DNA of 64,000 nucleotides from Chitinophagaceae bacterium UBA2375. GTDB lineage: Bacteria > Bacteroidota > Bacteroidia > Chitinophagales > Chitinophagaceae. The stretch covers positions 1-64,000 of the forward strand of contig DDTB01000011.1 of NCBI GenBank assembly GCA_002343985.1, read 5' to 3'. Positions 25,767-34,680 of the stretch are shown piece after piece (the stretch's first letter is position 1; each line of letters opens with the position of its first letter). The notes under the pieces were generated by a model that was not told the DNA's origin, did no database searches, and saw only the letters and a list, made by a program, of their open reading frames with translations. The position numbers were made by a program, and so were the translations under genes.

Positions 25767-26309
25767 ATGGATCAACTGACCTTAGGCATAGGAACAAGAT
25801 TGCAACATACGCTGCACGGCCCCGGTGTAATAGTAGGTGTCCGGTATGCCACTTACCTGATTTCGTTTTTTAATCATGGCATCCGTGACATTGATAAGAA
25901 TGATCCCAAACTCGAAGAGATTATTCCTGAGAATGTAACGGAAGAGGTGGAGACCCATTCTGATATGGAAAGATCATTGTTGAAAATTCTTCGTTTATGG
26001 TCCGACGTGAGTGAAGTGGTACCTCTGGGTGACCGATGGAAAGGGGGGACCATGATCCTGCAACCCGCGGATAGTACCTTAAAGCCAAAAGAAGTACCCA
26101 TTGATATGTTCTTTCATAAAATTGTGATGCTGCGCGACAGGCTCCGTGTAATGGAACAACAAATCAATGCCCATAAAATACTAAGTGATGAGGATAAGAT
26201 AAACCTGCAACAATACATCACCCGTATATATGGCTCACTGACTACTTTTAATGTCTTATTTAAGAACAAAGAGCAGTGGTTTGTAGGGGAGAAGGGTAGC
26301 GAGGGGTAA
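25767..26309 (+). CDS. Conserved hypothetical with an N-terminal Tudor/KOW-like beta barrel
   Basis: 180 residues; I do not recognise a named family. Residues 8-43 (GTRLQHTLHGPGVIVGVRY ...) look like the small beta barrel found at the end of UvrD/PcrA-type helicases and in other Tudor-like modules. The remainder is helical and charged (about 60-170), with no signal peptide or membrane segment, so it is probably cytoplasmic. It has its own -7 element and no obvious operon partner. A nucleic-acid or protein-binding role is possible but not shown. Confidence 0.7.
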   Translation: MDQLTLGIGTRLQHTLHGPGVIVGVRYATYLISFFNHGIRDIDKNDPKLEEIIPENVTEEVETHSDMERSLLKILRLWSDVSEVVPLGDRWKGGTMILQPADSTLKPKEVPIDMFFHKIVMLRDRLRVMEQQINAHKILSDEDKINLQQYITRIYGSLTTFNVLFKNKEQWFVGEKGSEG

Positions 26310-26411
26310 ACCCGGCAGTATGATGTGCAGGCTTGTTCGTGATACCGGTAAATTGATCAACAACTGTTATTGAATTGACAACCAAGTTAATTCCTGAAAA
26401 TTGAATTGGCC

Positions 26412-26894
26412 ATGGCAAATACACATCATTATACCATTAACCTGGAATGGACTGGGGACAAAGGTTCCGGCACTTCATCCTATGTGTCTTACAGCAGGGA
26501 CCATATAATAAAATCGGTTAATAAGCCTGCTATTGAAGGATCATCTGATCCTATGTTCAGGGGTGACCCACGAAGATATAATCCTGAAGAATTATTCTTG
26601 TCCTCGCTGGCAGCCTGCCACATGCTTTGGTACCTGCACCTTTGTGCCGACCATGCTGTCATTGTAAAGAAATATACGGATCAGCCTGTTGGCCAATTGC
26701 AGGAAGATCCGGCCGGTGGCAAATTCACGGAAGTGATTTTGCGTCCAACCGTTACGGTTACGAATGCTTCCATGCTGGCAAAGGCCCGTGAATTGCACCG
26801 GGAAGCCCATCGGCAATGCTTTATAGCCAATTCATGTAATTTCCCGGTGCGGCACGAGCCTGTTTGTGAGGTTTTATCGGCTGAGGGGTTATGA
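26412..26894 (+). CDS. OsmC-family peroxiredoxin
   Basis: 160 residues from the ATG (MANTHHYTINLEW). OsmC/Ohr proteins reduce organic hydroperoxides with two cysteines. The first is in LSSLAACHMLWYL and the second in RQCFIANSCNFPV, matching the family pattern, although additional Cys residues flank both sites. It is monocistronic, converging on the next gene with a 6-base overlap of the coding ends. Confidence 0.85.
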   Translation: MANTHHYTINLEWTGDKGSGTSSYVSYSRDHIIKSVNKPAIEGSSDPMFRGDPRRYNPEELFLSSLAACHMLWYLHLCADHAVIVKKYTDQPVGQLQEDPAGGKFTEVILRPTVTVTNASMLAKARELHREAHRQCFIANSCNFPVRHEPVCEVLSAEGL

Positions 26895-27461
26895 CCTTCC
26901 GCCCAGCATTCCTTTTAACTGGTCAAGTATTCCGCCACCTGAACCCGAACCTCCTGAAAACATACTTGTGATGTCGCTCAGGTCTACATCCCCATCCCCA
27001 TCCTTATCAAGGCCCCCGGAAAATTTGGAAAAAATACTGCCTATGTCAATGCCACTGGTTCGGTTATTGCTCAGGCCGTTGAATATATCCTGGATATTCA
27101 TGCTGCTGTCGTTCGGGTCATTGGTACGCCCAACCAATTTGCCCAATACCATCGGGATCAGGCTGCCCGCGATATTGCCTGCGGCCCCGCTGTTCAAGCC
27201 GAACTTTTCCATGATTGACGACATGAAATTCCCCGAAATCTGCTGGGCGGCTGGATGGCTCCCAACCTGGTCTGGTGCGGTTTTAAACAGGCTCATGACT
27301 TCTTTAGCCTGTCCTGATGCAAGCATATTTTGCAAAGTAGTTGTTACAGATGCGCCGGCTTCCTGCATCACCGATTCATTGTATTCATTGGGTACTTCGG
27401 GGTTGTTGATGACGGTTTCTGTTGATTCGGTTTGAATCAGTTGCATGAGTTGTTCAATCAT
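26889..27461 (-). CDS. DUF937-like helical protein with an EF-hand-like loop
   Basis: 190 residues. The N-terminal two thirds are helical with small residues (IAGSLIPMVLGKLVG), resembling DUF937/YidB-type proteins. Residues around 150-162 read DKDGDGDVDLSDI, a canonical EF-hand/dockerin calcium loop, and the C-terminus is Gly/Ser rich. No signal peptide. The complementary strand carries a long shadow reading frame; this strand is chosen because of the recognisable motifs and low-complexity tail. Function unknown. Confidence 0.75.
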   Translation of the reverse strand: MIEQLMQLIQTESTETVINNPEVPNEYNESVMQEAGASVTTTLQNMLASGQAKEVMSLFKTAPDQVGSHPAAQQISGNFMSSIMEKFGLNSGAAGNIAGSLIPMVLGKLVGRTNDPNDSSMNIQDIFNGLSNNRTSGIDIGSIFSKFSGGLDKDGDGDVDLSDITSMFSGGSGSGGGILDQLKGMLGGRS

Positions 27462-27497
27462 AATAAGGTTTTTATTCGGTGAGAAAATGAAATGGGT

Positions 27498-28295
27498 TTA
27501 CTTTTTACGAAATAACAAACGGCTGTCATTCTGCAAATACAAAGTCAGCATATCTTCTTCCAGCCTGATATTTACCAATTTTTCTGACAGCCAGGTCTGA
27601 AACAAAACTACAGTTTTTATGGCAGGACAACTTTTTTTTGTGCCCCTCCAGTTGCTTAATTGTATCCTGTCGCCCTGGTTCAATACCTGTACCCTAAATT
27701 GGTTACATCCGTCAAAAACCTGTCCGCTGGTTAATTGTTCATCAATGCGAATAACTGGCAGCCCATTGGGGTAATCTTTATCATCCAATAGTTCCTGGTC
27801 AATAAATCGAAGCGTCCATTCTCCGGGCAACCTGCTGTCAACCTGGTATGAGCCACAACCGCTGTACAATTTTCCTGCAATATCAACGTCCACTTTTTGA
27901 CCTTGTTCGCAAGAAGTTGCATATACCGTGATCAACATTTTTCCAACAGTGGTATTTACTTCGAACACTTGTTTTTCGCTGTTGGCCAATTTTGGTTTTA
28001 CGGCATTGCTGACATACACTTCTTTGGCATCACCATAAAAGCGGAAATCTTTATCAAAATCAAGGTATAAACTCCATGCCGATGGCAAATTGCCGCTTGC
28101 GATGAAGTCGACACCCGATTGCCTGGGCCCTGCCATTTTCGCCGCATCCTCTTTTGAATTGGCTACTTGGTTTTGTCTGTCGCTTTTGGGCCGGCTGCTT
28201 GAACATGCCATAAGCAAGCCAATGGCCAGCGCCGTCATATAGCTATATAAACTTAATGGGAATATATTCCATTGATTTTTTATCATTCGACGCAT
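27498..28295 (-). CDS. META-domain lipoprotein (HslJ-like)
   Basis: 265 residues. A hydrophobic segment ending LLMAC (Cys31) is a lipobox; the true start may be Met20. Residues about 40-155 look like a membrane-lipoprotein beta domain, and about 155-265 match the META/HslJ domain (GEWTLRFIDQELL, CNQFRVQVL, KSCPAIKTVVLFQTWL, ending LYLQNDSRLLFRK). Such proteins sit in the envelope and are linked to stress and acid or novobiocin tolerance in other bacteria. It is 36 bases upstream of the EF-hand gene on the same strand. Confidence 0.8.
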   Translation of the reverse strand: MRRMIKNQWNIFPLSLYSYMTALAIGLLMACSSSRPKSDRQNQVANSKEDAAKMAGPRQSGVDFIASGNLPSAWSLYLDFDKDFRFYGDAKEVYVSNAVKPKLANSEKQVFEVNTTVGKMLITVYATSCEQGQKVDVDIAGKLYSGCGSYQVDSRLPGEWTLRFIDQELLDDKDYPNGLPVIRIDEQLTSGQVFDGCNQFRVQVLNQGDRIQLSNWRGTKKSCPAIKTVVLFQTWLSEKLVNIRLEEDMLTLYLQNDSRLLFRKK

Positions 28296-28438
28296 TTTGT
28301 TGGGTTTCTATTGATCTCTCCGGCCTATCTTAAAAAAGGTGATTTTTTATACTGGTTGCCTGAAAACCGGGTGCTGACTAAATTAACAAATATGCCCGTA
28401 ATGCGATAATTTAGCTATACATCCGGGTCTGGCTGATC

Positions 28439-28446
28439 TATATTTG
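28439..28446 (+). promoter_or_regulatory. -7 element before the 28468 gene
   Basis: TATATTTG, an exact TAnnTTTG match, 21 bases before the ATG. No clear TTG at -33. Confidence 0.45.
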
Positions 28447-28467
28447 ATAAACATTTAACATCAAACC

Positions 28468-28803
28468 ATGGATTTCATCATTAAAGTTTTGGTCAATGCA
28501 GCGGTCATCTTTTTTCTATCCAACCAGATGTCGTCTATCAAAGTAAAAAGTTATGGTTCGGCGATATGGGTTTTCCTGTTGATTGGATTGCTCAATGCAA
28601 GTATCGGGTTTCTGCTGCGTCTGCCCATGAACCTGCTAACTTTATTCCTGCTTTGTTTTGTTGTGCGGCTGATAGTGTCGGCTGTCATGATTAAACTGGC
28701 CTCAAAATTATACTCTGGGTTTGAAGTCAAAAACTGGACAGCGGCTTTTTTGCTCGCGGTAGCTTTAGCCATCACATCATATTTTCTGGATAAAATTTTA
28801 TAA
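28468..28803 (+). CDS. Small four-helix membrane protein, phage-holin-like (PF04020 type)
   Basis: 111 residues, nearly all in four hydrophobic helices (about 3-20, 30-50, 53-77, 88-109). The size and layout fit the holin superfamily IV-like proteins that are widespread in bacterial chromosomes without any phage. There are no phage genes nearby. It is 6 bases upstream of the e(P4) phosphatase gene, so the two are co-transcribed. Confidence 0.75.
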   Translation: MDFIIKVLVNAAVIFFLSNQMSSIKVKSYGSAIWVFLLIGLLNASIGFLLRLPMNLLTLFLLCFVVRLIVSAVMIKLASKLYSGFEVKNWTAAFLLAVALAITSYFLDKIL

Positions 28804-28809
28804 TCGCAC

Positions 28810-29604
28810 ATGAAGAAATTATTGATCGCTTCCTTCATTTTGTTTGCAGCCTGCAGGGGTACCCGCACCACACAACTGTCATCGAATGAACAGGGCATGT
28901 TGATCCATGGAAAAACTTTCGCCACCGTGTATCAGCAATCAGCAGCGGAATACAGGGCCTTGTGTTACCAGGCTTTCAATGCCGCCAGGTGGAGCCTGGA
29001 TGCGTTCAAGCCCAAAACCAATAAGCCCAAAGCTATTGTTACGGATATCGATGAAACAATACTCGACAACAGTGATTACGCCGCACACATGTCTGCTTTG
29101 GGAAAGGATTATGATACTGAGTCTTGGTATCAATGGACAAACCAGGCAAATGCCATACCCATCCCGGGTGCCGCGGCATTTTTACATTATGCGTCTTCAA
29201 AAGGAGTGGAGATATTTTACATTTCCAACCGCGATGACAGGGAAAAGCCAAGCACGGTCGCCAACCTGAAAAAATATAATTTACCCAATGCGGATGAGGC
29301 GCATGTGCTCCTGAAAAAAGAAACTTCAGGTAAAGAAGGCCGCAGGCAAATTGTTTCACAAACCCATGAAATCATCATGCTCATGGGCGATAATCTTCCG
29401 GATTTCAGTGCGCTGTACGATAAAAAAACTATGCCAGACCGCAACCGCCAGTCAGATCTGCATGCATCTGAATTCGGGCAAACTTTCATTGTATTACCCA
29501 ACCCCGTGTATGGTGATTGGGAAGGTTCTTTATACAAATATCAATATGGAATGCCACCTGCAAAAAAGGATTCCGCGCTGAGGTCTATACTGAGGTCTTA
29601 TTAA
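28810..29604 (+). CDS. 5'-nucleotidase, lipoprotein e(P4) family (class C acid phosphatase)
   Basis: 264 residues. The signal ends in LFAAC (Cys15), so it is an outer-membrane or periplasmic lipoprotein. The HAD-type phosphatase motif AIVTDIDETILDNS contains the catalytic aspartates, and LLMGDNLPDFS supplies the C-terminal metal ligands. e(P4) enzymes dephosphorylate nucleoside monophosphates and NMN so nucleosides can be taken up. Follows the holin-like gene after 6 bases; an intrinsic terminator comes next. Confidence 0.9.
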   Translation: MKKLLIASFILFAACRGTRTTQLSSNEQGMLIHGKTFATVYQQSAAEYRALCYQAFNAARWSLDAFKPKTNKPKAIVTDIDETILDNSDYAAHMSALGKDYDTESWYQWTNQANAIPIPGAAAFLHYASSKGVEIFYISNRDDREKPSTVANLKKYNLPNADEAHVLLKKETSGKEGRRQIVSQTHEIIMLMGDNLPDFSALYDKKTMPDRNRQSDLHASEFGQTFIVLPNPVYGDWEGSLYKYQYGMPPAKKDSALRSILRSY

Positions 29605-29620
29605 AATTAATGAGTCATAA

Positions 29621-29650
29621 AAAAGGGCTGTCAATCATGAAAGCCCTTTT
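29621..29650. terminator. Bidirectional intrinsic terminator
   Basis: AAAAGGGCT (29621-29629) and AGCCCTTTT (29642-29650) form a perfect 9-bp stem with a 12-base loop between the convergent phosphatase and E2 genes. The A and T runs are part of the stem, so it can act in both directions. Confidence 0.85.
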
Positions 29651-29674
29651 ATGCTGGATGAAGTTGAGTTAATA

Positions 29675-31003
29675 TTAAATGCTCCGGTTAATGTCGAAGT
29701 TTTCCAACTCTTTTGCAATCGCGTTCAGGAAGGTAGATCCCAAAGCGCCATCGATGATGCGGTGGTCATAGCTTAATGACATATACATCATGTGCCTGAT
29801 GCCAATGGTATCGCCTAATGGTGTTTCAATAACCACCGGGCGTTTTTTGATGGCGCCAACGGCTAATATCGCTACCTGTGGCTGGTTGATGATGGGCGTG
29901 CCCATGATGCTTCCAAAAGTGCCCACATTGGTGATGGTGAACGTACCGCCGGCGGTATCATCCGGTTTGAGTTTATTGTTTCTTGCCGCATTGGCCAATC
30001 CATTCACCTGCTTGGTTAATCCAACGAGGTTGAGCTGATCGGCATTTTTAATCACAGGCACAATCAGGTTACCAGTTGGGAGCGCAGTAGCCATGCCAAT
30101 ATTCAGATCTTTTTTGATGATGATTTTATCGCCATCAACCGAACTGCTGAGCATAGGGTATTTCTTCAGGCTCTTCACCACGGCTTCAATGAACAATGGT
30201 GTAAACGTGATTTTTTCGTTTTCCCTTTTTTCAAATTCCTTCTTAATTTTTTCGCGCCACAAAACCATATTGGTTACGTCGCACTCCACAAAGCTGGTAA
30301 CGTGCGGACTGGTTTGCTTGCTATCAACCATGTATTTGGCAATCAGTTTGCGCATACGGTCCATCTCAATAATCTCCACATTGCCCTGGTAAACCACAGG
30401 TGCGGATTCAACCTTAGCCGGCGCTTCCTCACGTTGAACCACGGTAACCTGCTGAACAGGCGGAGCTGGTTGTGGTGCAGGCGATTTTCCCCTGTTGGCT
30501 ACATAAGCGAGTATATCTTTCTTACTCACACGGCCATCTTGCCCGGTTCCGGGAATATTTTCCAGTTCAGCCATGCTGATGCCTTCGCTTTGCGCGATAT
30601 TCAAAACGAGGGGTGAGTAAAAACGAACACCATTTGAGGGGGCTGCGCTTGCCGCAGGTGCAGAACTGGCTGGTTGATAAGGGATATCTTCCACCACTTT
30701 CACATCCTCAATTTCCCTAACCGGGGAAGTAAGCGCGGCCGGATGGGATGCAGCAGTTCCGGCGCCAACCCTGATGCGGGCGATAACGGTTCCAATGGGC
30801 ACCACATCATTAACCTTAAATAAAATTTCTTCAATCACACCTTCCGCTGTAGATGGTACTTCACTGTCTACTTTATCCGTAGCGATATCCAGTACCGCTT
30901 CGTCCATTGCTACATTGTCACCCGGATTTTTATGCCATTTTAAAATGGTGGCTTCCATGATGCTTTCTCCGAGCTTGGGCATAGTTAGGTCAACTAAACT
31001 CAT
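29675..31003 (-). CDS. 2-oxo acid dehydrogenase E2 (dihydrolipoamide acyltransferase)
   Basis: 442 residues. An N-terminal lipoyl domain with attachment Lys44 (ATDKVDSE), an Ala/Pro linker, an E3/E1-binding domain (about 135-172, ending GRVSKKDILAYV), a second linker and a catalytic domain ending in SYDHRIIDG with H414 and D418. It forms the core of a pyruvate, branched-chain or 2-oxoglutarate dehydrogenase; a single lipoyl domain and this motif set suit a branched-chain-like or generic type. E1 is not in the window; an E3 gene (lpdA) lies 24 kb away. Confidence 0.9.
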   Translation of the reverse strand: MSLVDLTMPKLGESIMEATILKWHKNPGDNVAMDEAVLDIATDKVDSEVPSTAEGVIEEILFKVNDVVPIGTVIARIRVGAGTAASHPAALTSPVREIEDVKVVEDIPYQPASSAPAASAAPSNGVRFYSPLVLNIAQSEGISMAELENIPGTGQDGRVSKKDILAYVANRGKSPAPQPAPPVQQVTVVQREEAPAKVESAPVVYQGNVEIIEMDRMRKLIAKYMVDSKQTSPHVTSFVECDVTNMVLWREKIKKEFEKRENEKITFTPLFIEAVVKSLKKYPMLSSSVDGDKIIIKKDLNIGMATALPTGNLIVPVIKNADQLNLVGLTKQVNGLANAARNNKLKPDDTAGGTFTITNVGTFGSIMGTPIINQPQVAILAVGAIKKRPVVIETPLGDTIGIRHMMYMSLSYDHRIIDGALGSTFLNAIAKELENFDINRSI

Positions 31004-31036
31004 ATATTAAGGTTTATGGCCGTTTTGATAATGGGG

Positions 31037-31044
31037 CAAATGTA
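31037..31044 (-). promoter_or_regulatory. -7 element before the E2 gene
   Basis: The minus strand reads TACATTTG, an exact TAnnTTTG match; transcription would start near 31030, about 27 bases before the start codon. Confidence 0.45.
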
Positions 31045-31083
31045 CATAAATCGGCTCATACCCGTTTCTGTAAGGTTGATAAT

Positions 31084-32337
31084 TTAAGCCGAACTGGGCG
31101 GAGAGATGATGAGTAATCGTAACATATTCAAGGCATTGACGGCTGTTAACTGGGTATTCCTGGCCCTGTCGAACCTGAAATGAAAGCAACGGCTGACCAT
31201 TTTCGATTTACTTGCCACGGCTATCCATACCGTCCCGACAGGTTTACCGGGCATGCCACCATCAGGCCCTAGAATGCCTGAAACGGCTATGCTGTAATCG
31301 GTCTTTAGCCTTTCCCTGGAATGGGTGGCCATCAAACGGACCACTTCTTCACTTACGGCGCCTTTTTCAATAAGCAGTTCATTGGGAATTTCGAGTAAGC
31401 TTTCTTTGGCTGCGTATGAATAACTGACAAAGCCGCCTTCAACATATGCCGATGCCCCGGGGATGGATGTCAGCAAATGGCTGATAAAACCTCCTGTACA
31501 GCTTTCAGCGGTACAGACCGTTTCTTTTCGCGATTGCAGCAAACGGCCCATAAAAGATTCAATGGGTTCGTCGCGGTCGGTCACCAGGTAATCCCTGACC
31601 AGGTGTAACAATTCCTGAAAATGCTGATGGGTTTCTTTTACAACGGCATCATCGCTGCCCTGGCTGCTCAACCGCAAACGTACCATGCCGTAGTTGGGCA
31701 GGTATGCGAGTTTGATATGCGGGGGCAGGTTTTCTTCCCATGACTGGATCAGGTCGGCCAATGCCGACTCTCCAATACCGGCTGTCAGCAGGCTGCGATG
31801 CGTGATGATGGGGAATTGGAACTTTTTGCAAAGTTCAGGTATCACATCATGTTCCATCATACCCTTCATTTCATGCGGCACACCCGGCATGCTCACAAAT
31901 ACTTTCCCATTTTTTTCAAACCACATGCCGGGGGCTGTCCCGCGCTGGTTCATGATTACTGTACAATTGTCCGGCACCTCGGCTTGTTTGAGGTTGCGGG
32001 GAGATACCGGTTTTTTGTACAGGTTTTCGAAAATATGAGTCACATTCGCCAATGCCTGTTCATTCACCACCATCTTTCCGCCAAAATAGCTGCACAGCAG
32101 GGGCTTGGTGATGTCATCCGCGGTGGGGCCAAGTCCGCCGGTTATAAGTATGATGCCTGAATGCAGGCTTTCTTCATCCAGCGCCCGCCAGATGTCATCC
32201 CAACTATCGCCAACGGCTACACGACGTTTTACCGCGATGCCATGCTTCGATAATTCCTGGGCCATCCAGGCGCTATTGGTGTCAATGACCTGTCCGATCA
32301 ATAATTCGTCGCCGATGGTGATGATACTGGCTGTCAT
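31084..32337 (-). CDS. cinA: CinA-family protein (NMN deamidase / molybdopterin-binding-like)
   Basis: 417 residues. The N-terminal MoCF-like domain opens with ASIITIGDELLIGQVIDTNS and includes TGGLGPTADDIT; the C-terminal CinA domain (about 255-410) contains CTAESCTGG and the SGILGPDGG block. CinA proteins deamidate nicotinamide mononucleotide in pyridine-nucleotide salvage, and some hydrolyse ADP-ribose. It is upstream of the E2 gene on the same strand, 80 bases away. Confidence 0.92.
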   Translation of the reverse strand: MTASIITIGDELLIGQVIDTNSAWMAQELSKHGIAVKRRVAVGDSWDDIWRALDEESLHSGIILITGGLGPTADDITKPLLCSYFGGKMVVNEQALANVTHIFENLYKKPVSPRNLKQAEVPDNCTVIMNQRGTAPGMWFEKNGKVFVSMPGVPHEMKGMMEHDVIPELCKKFQFPIITHRSLLTAGIGESALADLIQSWEENLPPHIKLAYLPNYGMVRLRLSSQGSDDAVVKETHQHFQELLHLVRDYLVTDRDEPIESFMGRLLQSRKETVCTAESCTGGFISHLLTSIPGASAYVEGGFVSYSYAAKESLLEIPNELLIEKGAVSEEVVRLMATHSRERLKTDYSIAVSGILGPDGGMPGKPVGTVWIAVASKSKMVSRCFHFRFDRARNTQLTAVNALNMLRLLIISPPSSA

Positions 32338-32383
32338 TCGTTTGGGCTTTAATGAATAAATTTACCGCAAGTTATTAACTGCC

Positions 32384-33769
32384 ATGAAAGTCTTTTGTTT
32401 ACTGACCGCTATTCTTTTTTCGCAGGCCGCATCAAGCCAAACCCTTTCATCCCGATTGGGCAAGGCCCTGGCTGAACTGGAGCAAATGCCAATGTTCAGG
32501 CATGCGCAGGTTAGTATGTATGTGCTGGATGCCCAAACCGGGAAGCCGGTATTTGCCCGTTCGGAAAAATCAGGAATGGTGCCTGCCAGCGTACAGAAAT
32601 TAGTGACGAGTGCTTCCGCTTATGCTTTGTTGGGCCCCGGTTACCGTTTTAGGACCCGTTTCGCGGTCATCCCATCTGAAATAGCGGAGAATCCGCCATT
32701 ATTGGTTTTGGAACCCGGCGTTGACCCGGTTTTGGGGTCAGACAGGTTCCCCTCTCAGCCCGATTTTATGGACCAGTTGATTAAATACCTACAAATCAGG
32801 GGTATCAAATCCTTATCCGGTATCCTGATCCGTGACCAGGATTTCGATCCGAATCCTATACCGGATGGATGGATATGGCAGGATATCGGGAATTACTTCG
32901 GGGCTGGCGCATGGCCATTAAACTGGCAGGAGAATAAAACAAGGGTTTCATTTTCAACGGGCAAAACAGTGGGGGAGCCTGCGAGGTTGTTGCAGCCGCA
33001 TGGTTATGAACGGTACCGAATCATCCAGGAAGTTAAAGCGGGGCCTGCCGGATCGGGCGACCAAGCTTTCGTATATGCCTTCCCGTTTGGTCATACGGTA
33101 ATGCTAAAAGGGACGGTTCCTGCAGGACAGCAACGGTTCGACGTATTTGGTTCGATACCTGACCCTGCCAGGTTTTTTGCAGACAGCCTTGCGCGAAGGG
33201 CGGCAAAATCAGGCATCCGATTGGGTGAAGGCCTGTATTACGCGTCGGGGCAGGCCATCCAGCCTGTTATACCGGTTGATTCATTTGCAGTGTATAGATC
33301 ACCCGACTGGGAAGAGGTGAATAATTGGTTTATGAAAAAGAGTATCAATTTATATGGGGAAGCTGTCGTTAAAGCCATATCCTATCAGGCAGGTCAAAGG
33401 GCGGCCACTGATTCCGGCATCTTCGTCATCCGGAAATTCTGGGAACAACAGGGCATTCCGCTTGCGTCCATGCGGATTTTGGATGGCAGCGGTTTATCGC
33501 CTTCAAACCGCATCAGCGCCGAAGCCCTGGTATCGGTACTTTCTTTTGCCCGCCGGCAAAAATGGTTTACCGGGTTTTACCAGTCATTACCGGAAATCAA
33601 TGGCATAAAAATGAAAGATGGATATATAACCGGGGTACGGACTTACGCTGGTTATATCCGTTCGCAAAACGGCCAGGATTATATTTTTGCGTTTATGGTT
33701 AATAATGCGGATGGCAGCCCATCCGTTATCCGCCAGAAGATGTGGGCGGTATTAGATGTATTGAAATGA
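32384..33769 (+). CDS. dacB: PBP4-type D-alanyl-D-alanine carboxypeptidase/endopeptidase with altered KTG box
   Basis: 461 residues with a signal peptide (about 1-19). Peptidase S13 motifs: SxxK is S69-V-Q-K72 and SxN is S320-I-N322 (SINLYGE). The third motif, normally KTG, reads K411-D412-G413 (KMKDGYITGVRTYAGY); the surrounding block is otherwise typical of the family. PBP4 trims and opens peptidoglycan cross-links in the periplasm. The Asp in place of Thr may change beta-lactam binding or activity. It is divergent from cinA. Confidence 0.88.
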   Translation: MKVFCLLTAILFSQAASSQTLSSRLGKALAELEQMPMFRHAQVSMYVLDAQTGKPVFARSEKSGMVPASVQKLVTSASAYALLGPGYRFRTRFAVIPSEIAENPPLLVLEPGVDPVLGSDRFPSQPDFMDQLIKYLQIRGIKSLSGILIRDQDFDPNPIPDGWIWQDIGNYFGAGAWPLNWQENKTRVSFSTGKTVGEPARLLQPHGYERYRIIQEVKAGPAGSGDQAFVYAFPFGHTVMLKGTVPAGQQRFDVFGSIPDPARFFADSLARRAAKSGIRLGEGLYYASGQAIQPVIPVDSFAVYRSPDWEEVNNWFMKKSINLYGEAVVKAISYQAGQRAATDSGIFVIRKFWEQQGIPLASMRILDGSGLSPSNRISAEALVSVLSFARRQKWFTGFYQSLPEINGIKMKDGYITGVRTYAGYIRSQNGQDYIFAFMVNNADGSPSVIRQKMWAVLDVLK

Positions 33770-33822
33770 TGTGATAGCCCGATTTATCTGTATATTTAAC
33801 CGCATCAAACAAACATGTTCAC

Positions 33823-34248
33823 ATGAAGCAACAATACAGCAACCACCGCAGGCTGGTACCATTTTTTCACGGCGTTACATTCCCCCTCATACTTGCTATT
33901 TTGATCGGTTCCCTGATTAATTTGTCAAAGGTGGAGCAGGAAGGCTTATACAGCGCTTCTTTACTTGTGATCATTGCCTTCGTCTTGTTGTTCTTATTTG
34001 TTTTTACCAGGTTATTTGCTTTGAAAGCGCAGGACAGGGCCATACGCGCCGAAGAGAACCTGCGTTCCTATGTGCTGACAGGCCATTTACTCGATCCCCG
34101 TTTAAGCATGGCACAAATTGTTGCATTACGGTTCGCATCAGACCAGGAGTTTGGGGAACTGGCTTTGAGGGCGGTCGCGGAAAACTTATCGCCCAACGAT
34201 ATTAAAAAAGCCATTCGCCACTGGAAGGCGGATCATTACCGGGTGTAA
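33823..34248 (+). CDS. DUF6526-type membrane protein
   Basis: 141 residues with two membrane helices (about 14-31 and 40-64) and a soluble C-terminal half (FALKAQDRAIRAEENLRSY ... IKKAIRHWKADHYRV). The pattern matches a Bacteroidota-wide family of unknown function that I associate with DUF6526. No enzymatic motif is visible. It converges on the thioesterase gene with a 7-base gap. Confidence 0.72.
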   Translation: MKQQYSNHRRLVPFFHGVTFPLILAILIGSLINLSKVEQEGLYSASLLVIIAFVLLFLFVFTRLFALKAQDRAIRAEENLRSYVLTGHLLDPRLSMAQIVALRFASDQEFGELALRAVAENLSPNDIKKAIRHWKADHYRV

Positions 34249-34255
34249 ATTTTAA

Positions 34256-34678
34256 TTACAGCTGATCTGCGTGAAAATATTTTCTAACTGCTTCTTTTAA
34301 TCTTTCAGGCATATCAATACGAGCCATCTTGCGTGCATCCATGAAATAAAGGGTAGTGGTTCCCGTACTGAGCAATTCATCCGCCTCGTTATATAATTCG
34401 GAGTGAAAAACGATTTTATGGTTTCCGGGCAACTCTCTTAATGTAGTCTTTACCGTTAGTAAGTCGTCATATTTTGCAGGCCGCAGGAAGCGGTTGTGCA
34501 TGTCTACTACCGGCATGATGATGCCCATCGCTTCAATATCCTTGTAGGTATAGCCCAGCATGCGGAATGCTTCCGTTCTGCCGATTTCATAAAACTGCGC
34601 ATAATGGCCGTGGTAGACCACACCCATCTGGTCGGTCAGTGCATAATGCACCCTGATTTGCGTTTCCGTTGTGTACAT
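34256..34678 (-). CDS. YbgC/4HBT acyl-CoA thioesterase
   Basis: 140 residues, a single hot-dog domain. The active-site motif D16-Q-M-G-x-V-Y-H is intact and is followed by YAQFYEIGRTEAFR. These enzymes hydrolyse short- or medium-chain acyl-CoA thioesters in the cytoplasm. It is 2 bases downstream of the DoxX gene, so the pair is one transcript. Confidence 0.88.
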   Translation of the reverse strand: MYTTETQIRVHYALTDQMGVVYHGHYAQFYEIGRTEAFRMLGYTYKDIEAMGIIMPVVDMHNRFLRPAKYDDLLTVKTTLRELPGNHKIVFHSELYNEADELLSTGTTTLYFMDARKMARIDMPERLKEAVRKYFHADQL

Positions 34679-34680
34679 AT

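Noticed and set aside
26866..27435. 189-codon plus-strand frame opposite the EF-hand protein
   Set aside because: Pro/Ser/Leu-rich text without motifs; the minus-strand product has an EF-hand loop and a normal start.
28468..28803. Holin-like gene as a sign of a prophage
   Set aside because: No integrase, capsid, tail or lysin gene nearby; this protein type is common in bacterial chromosomes.
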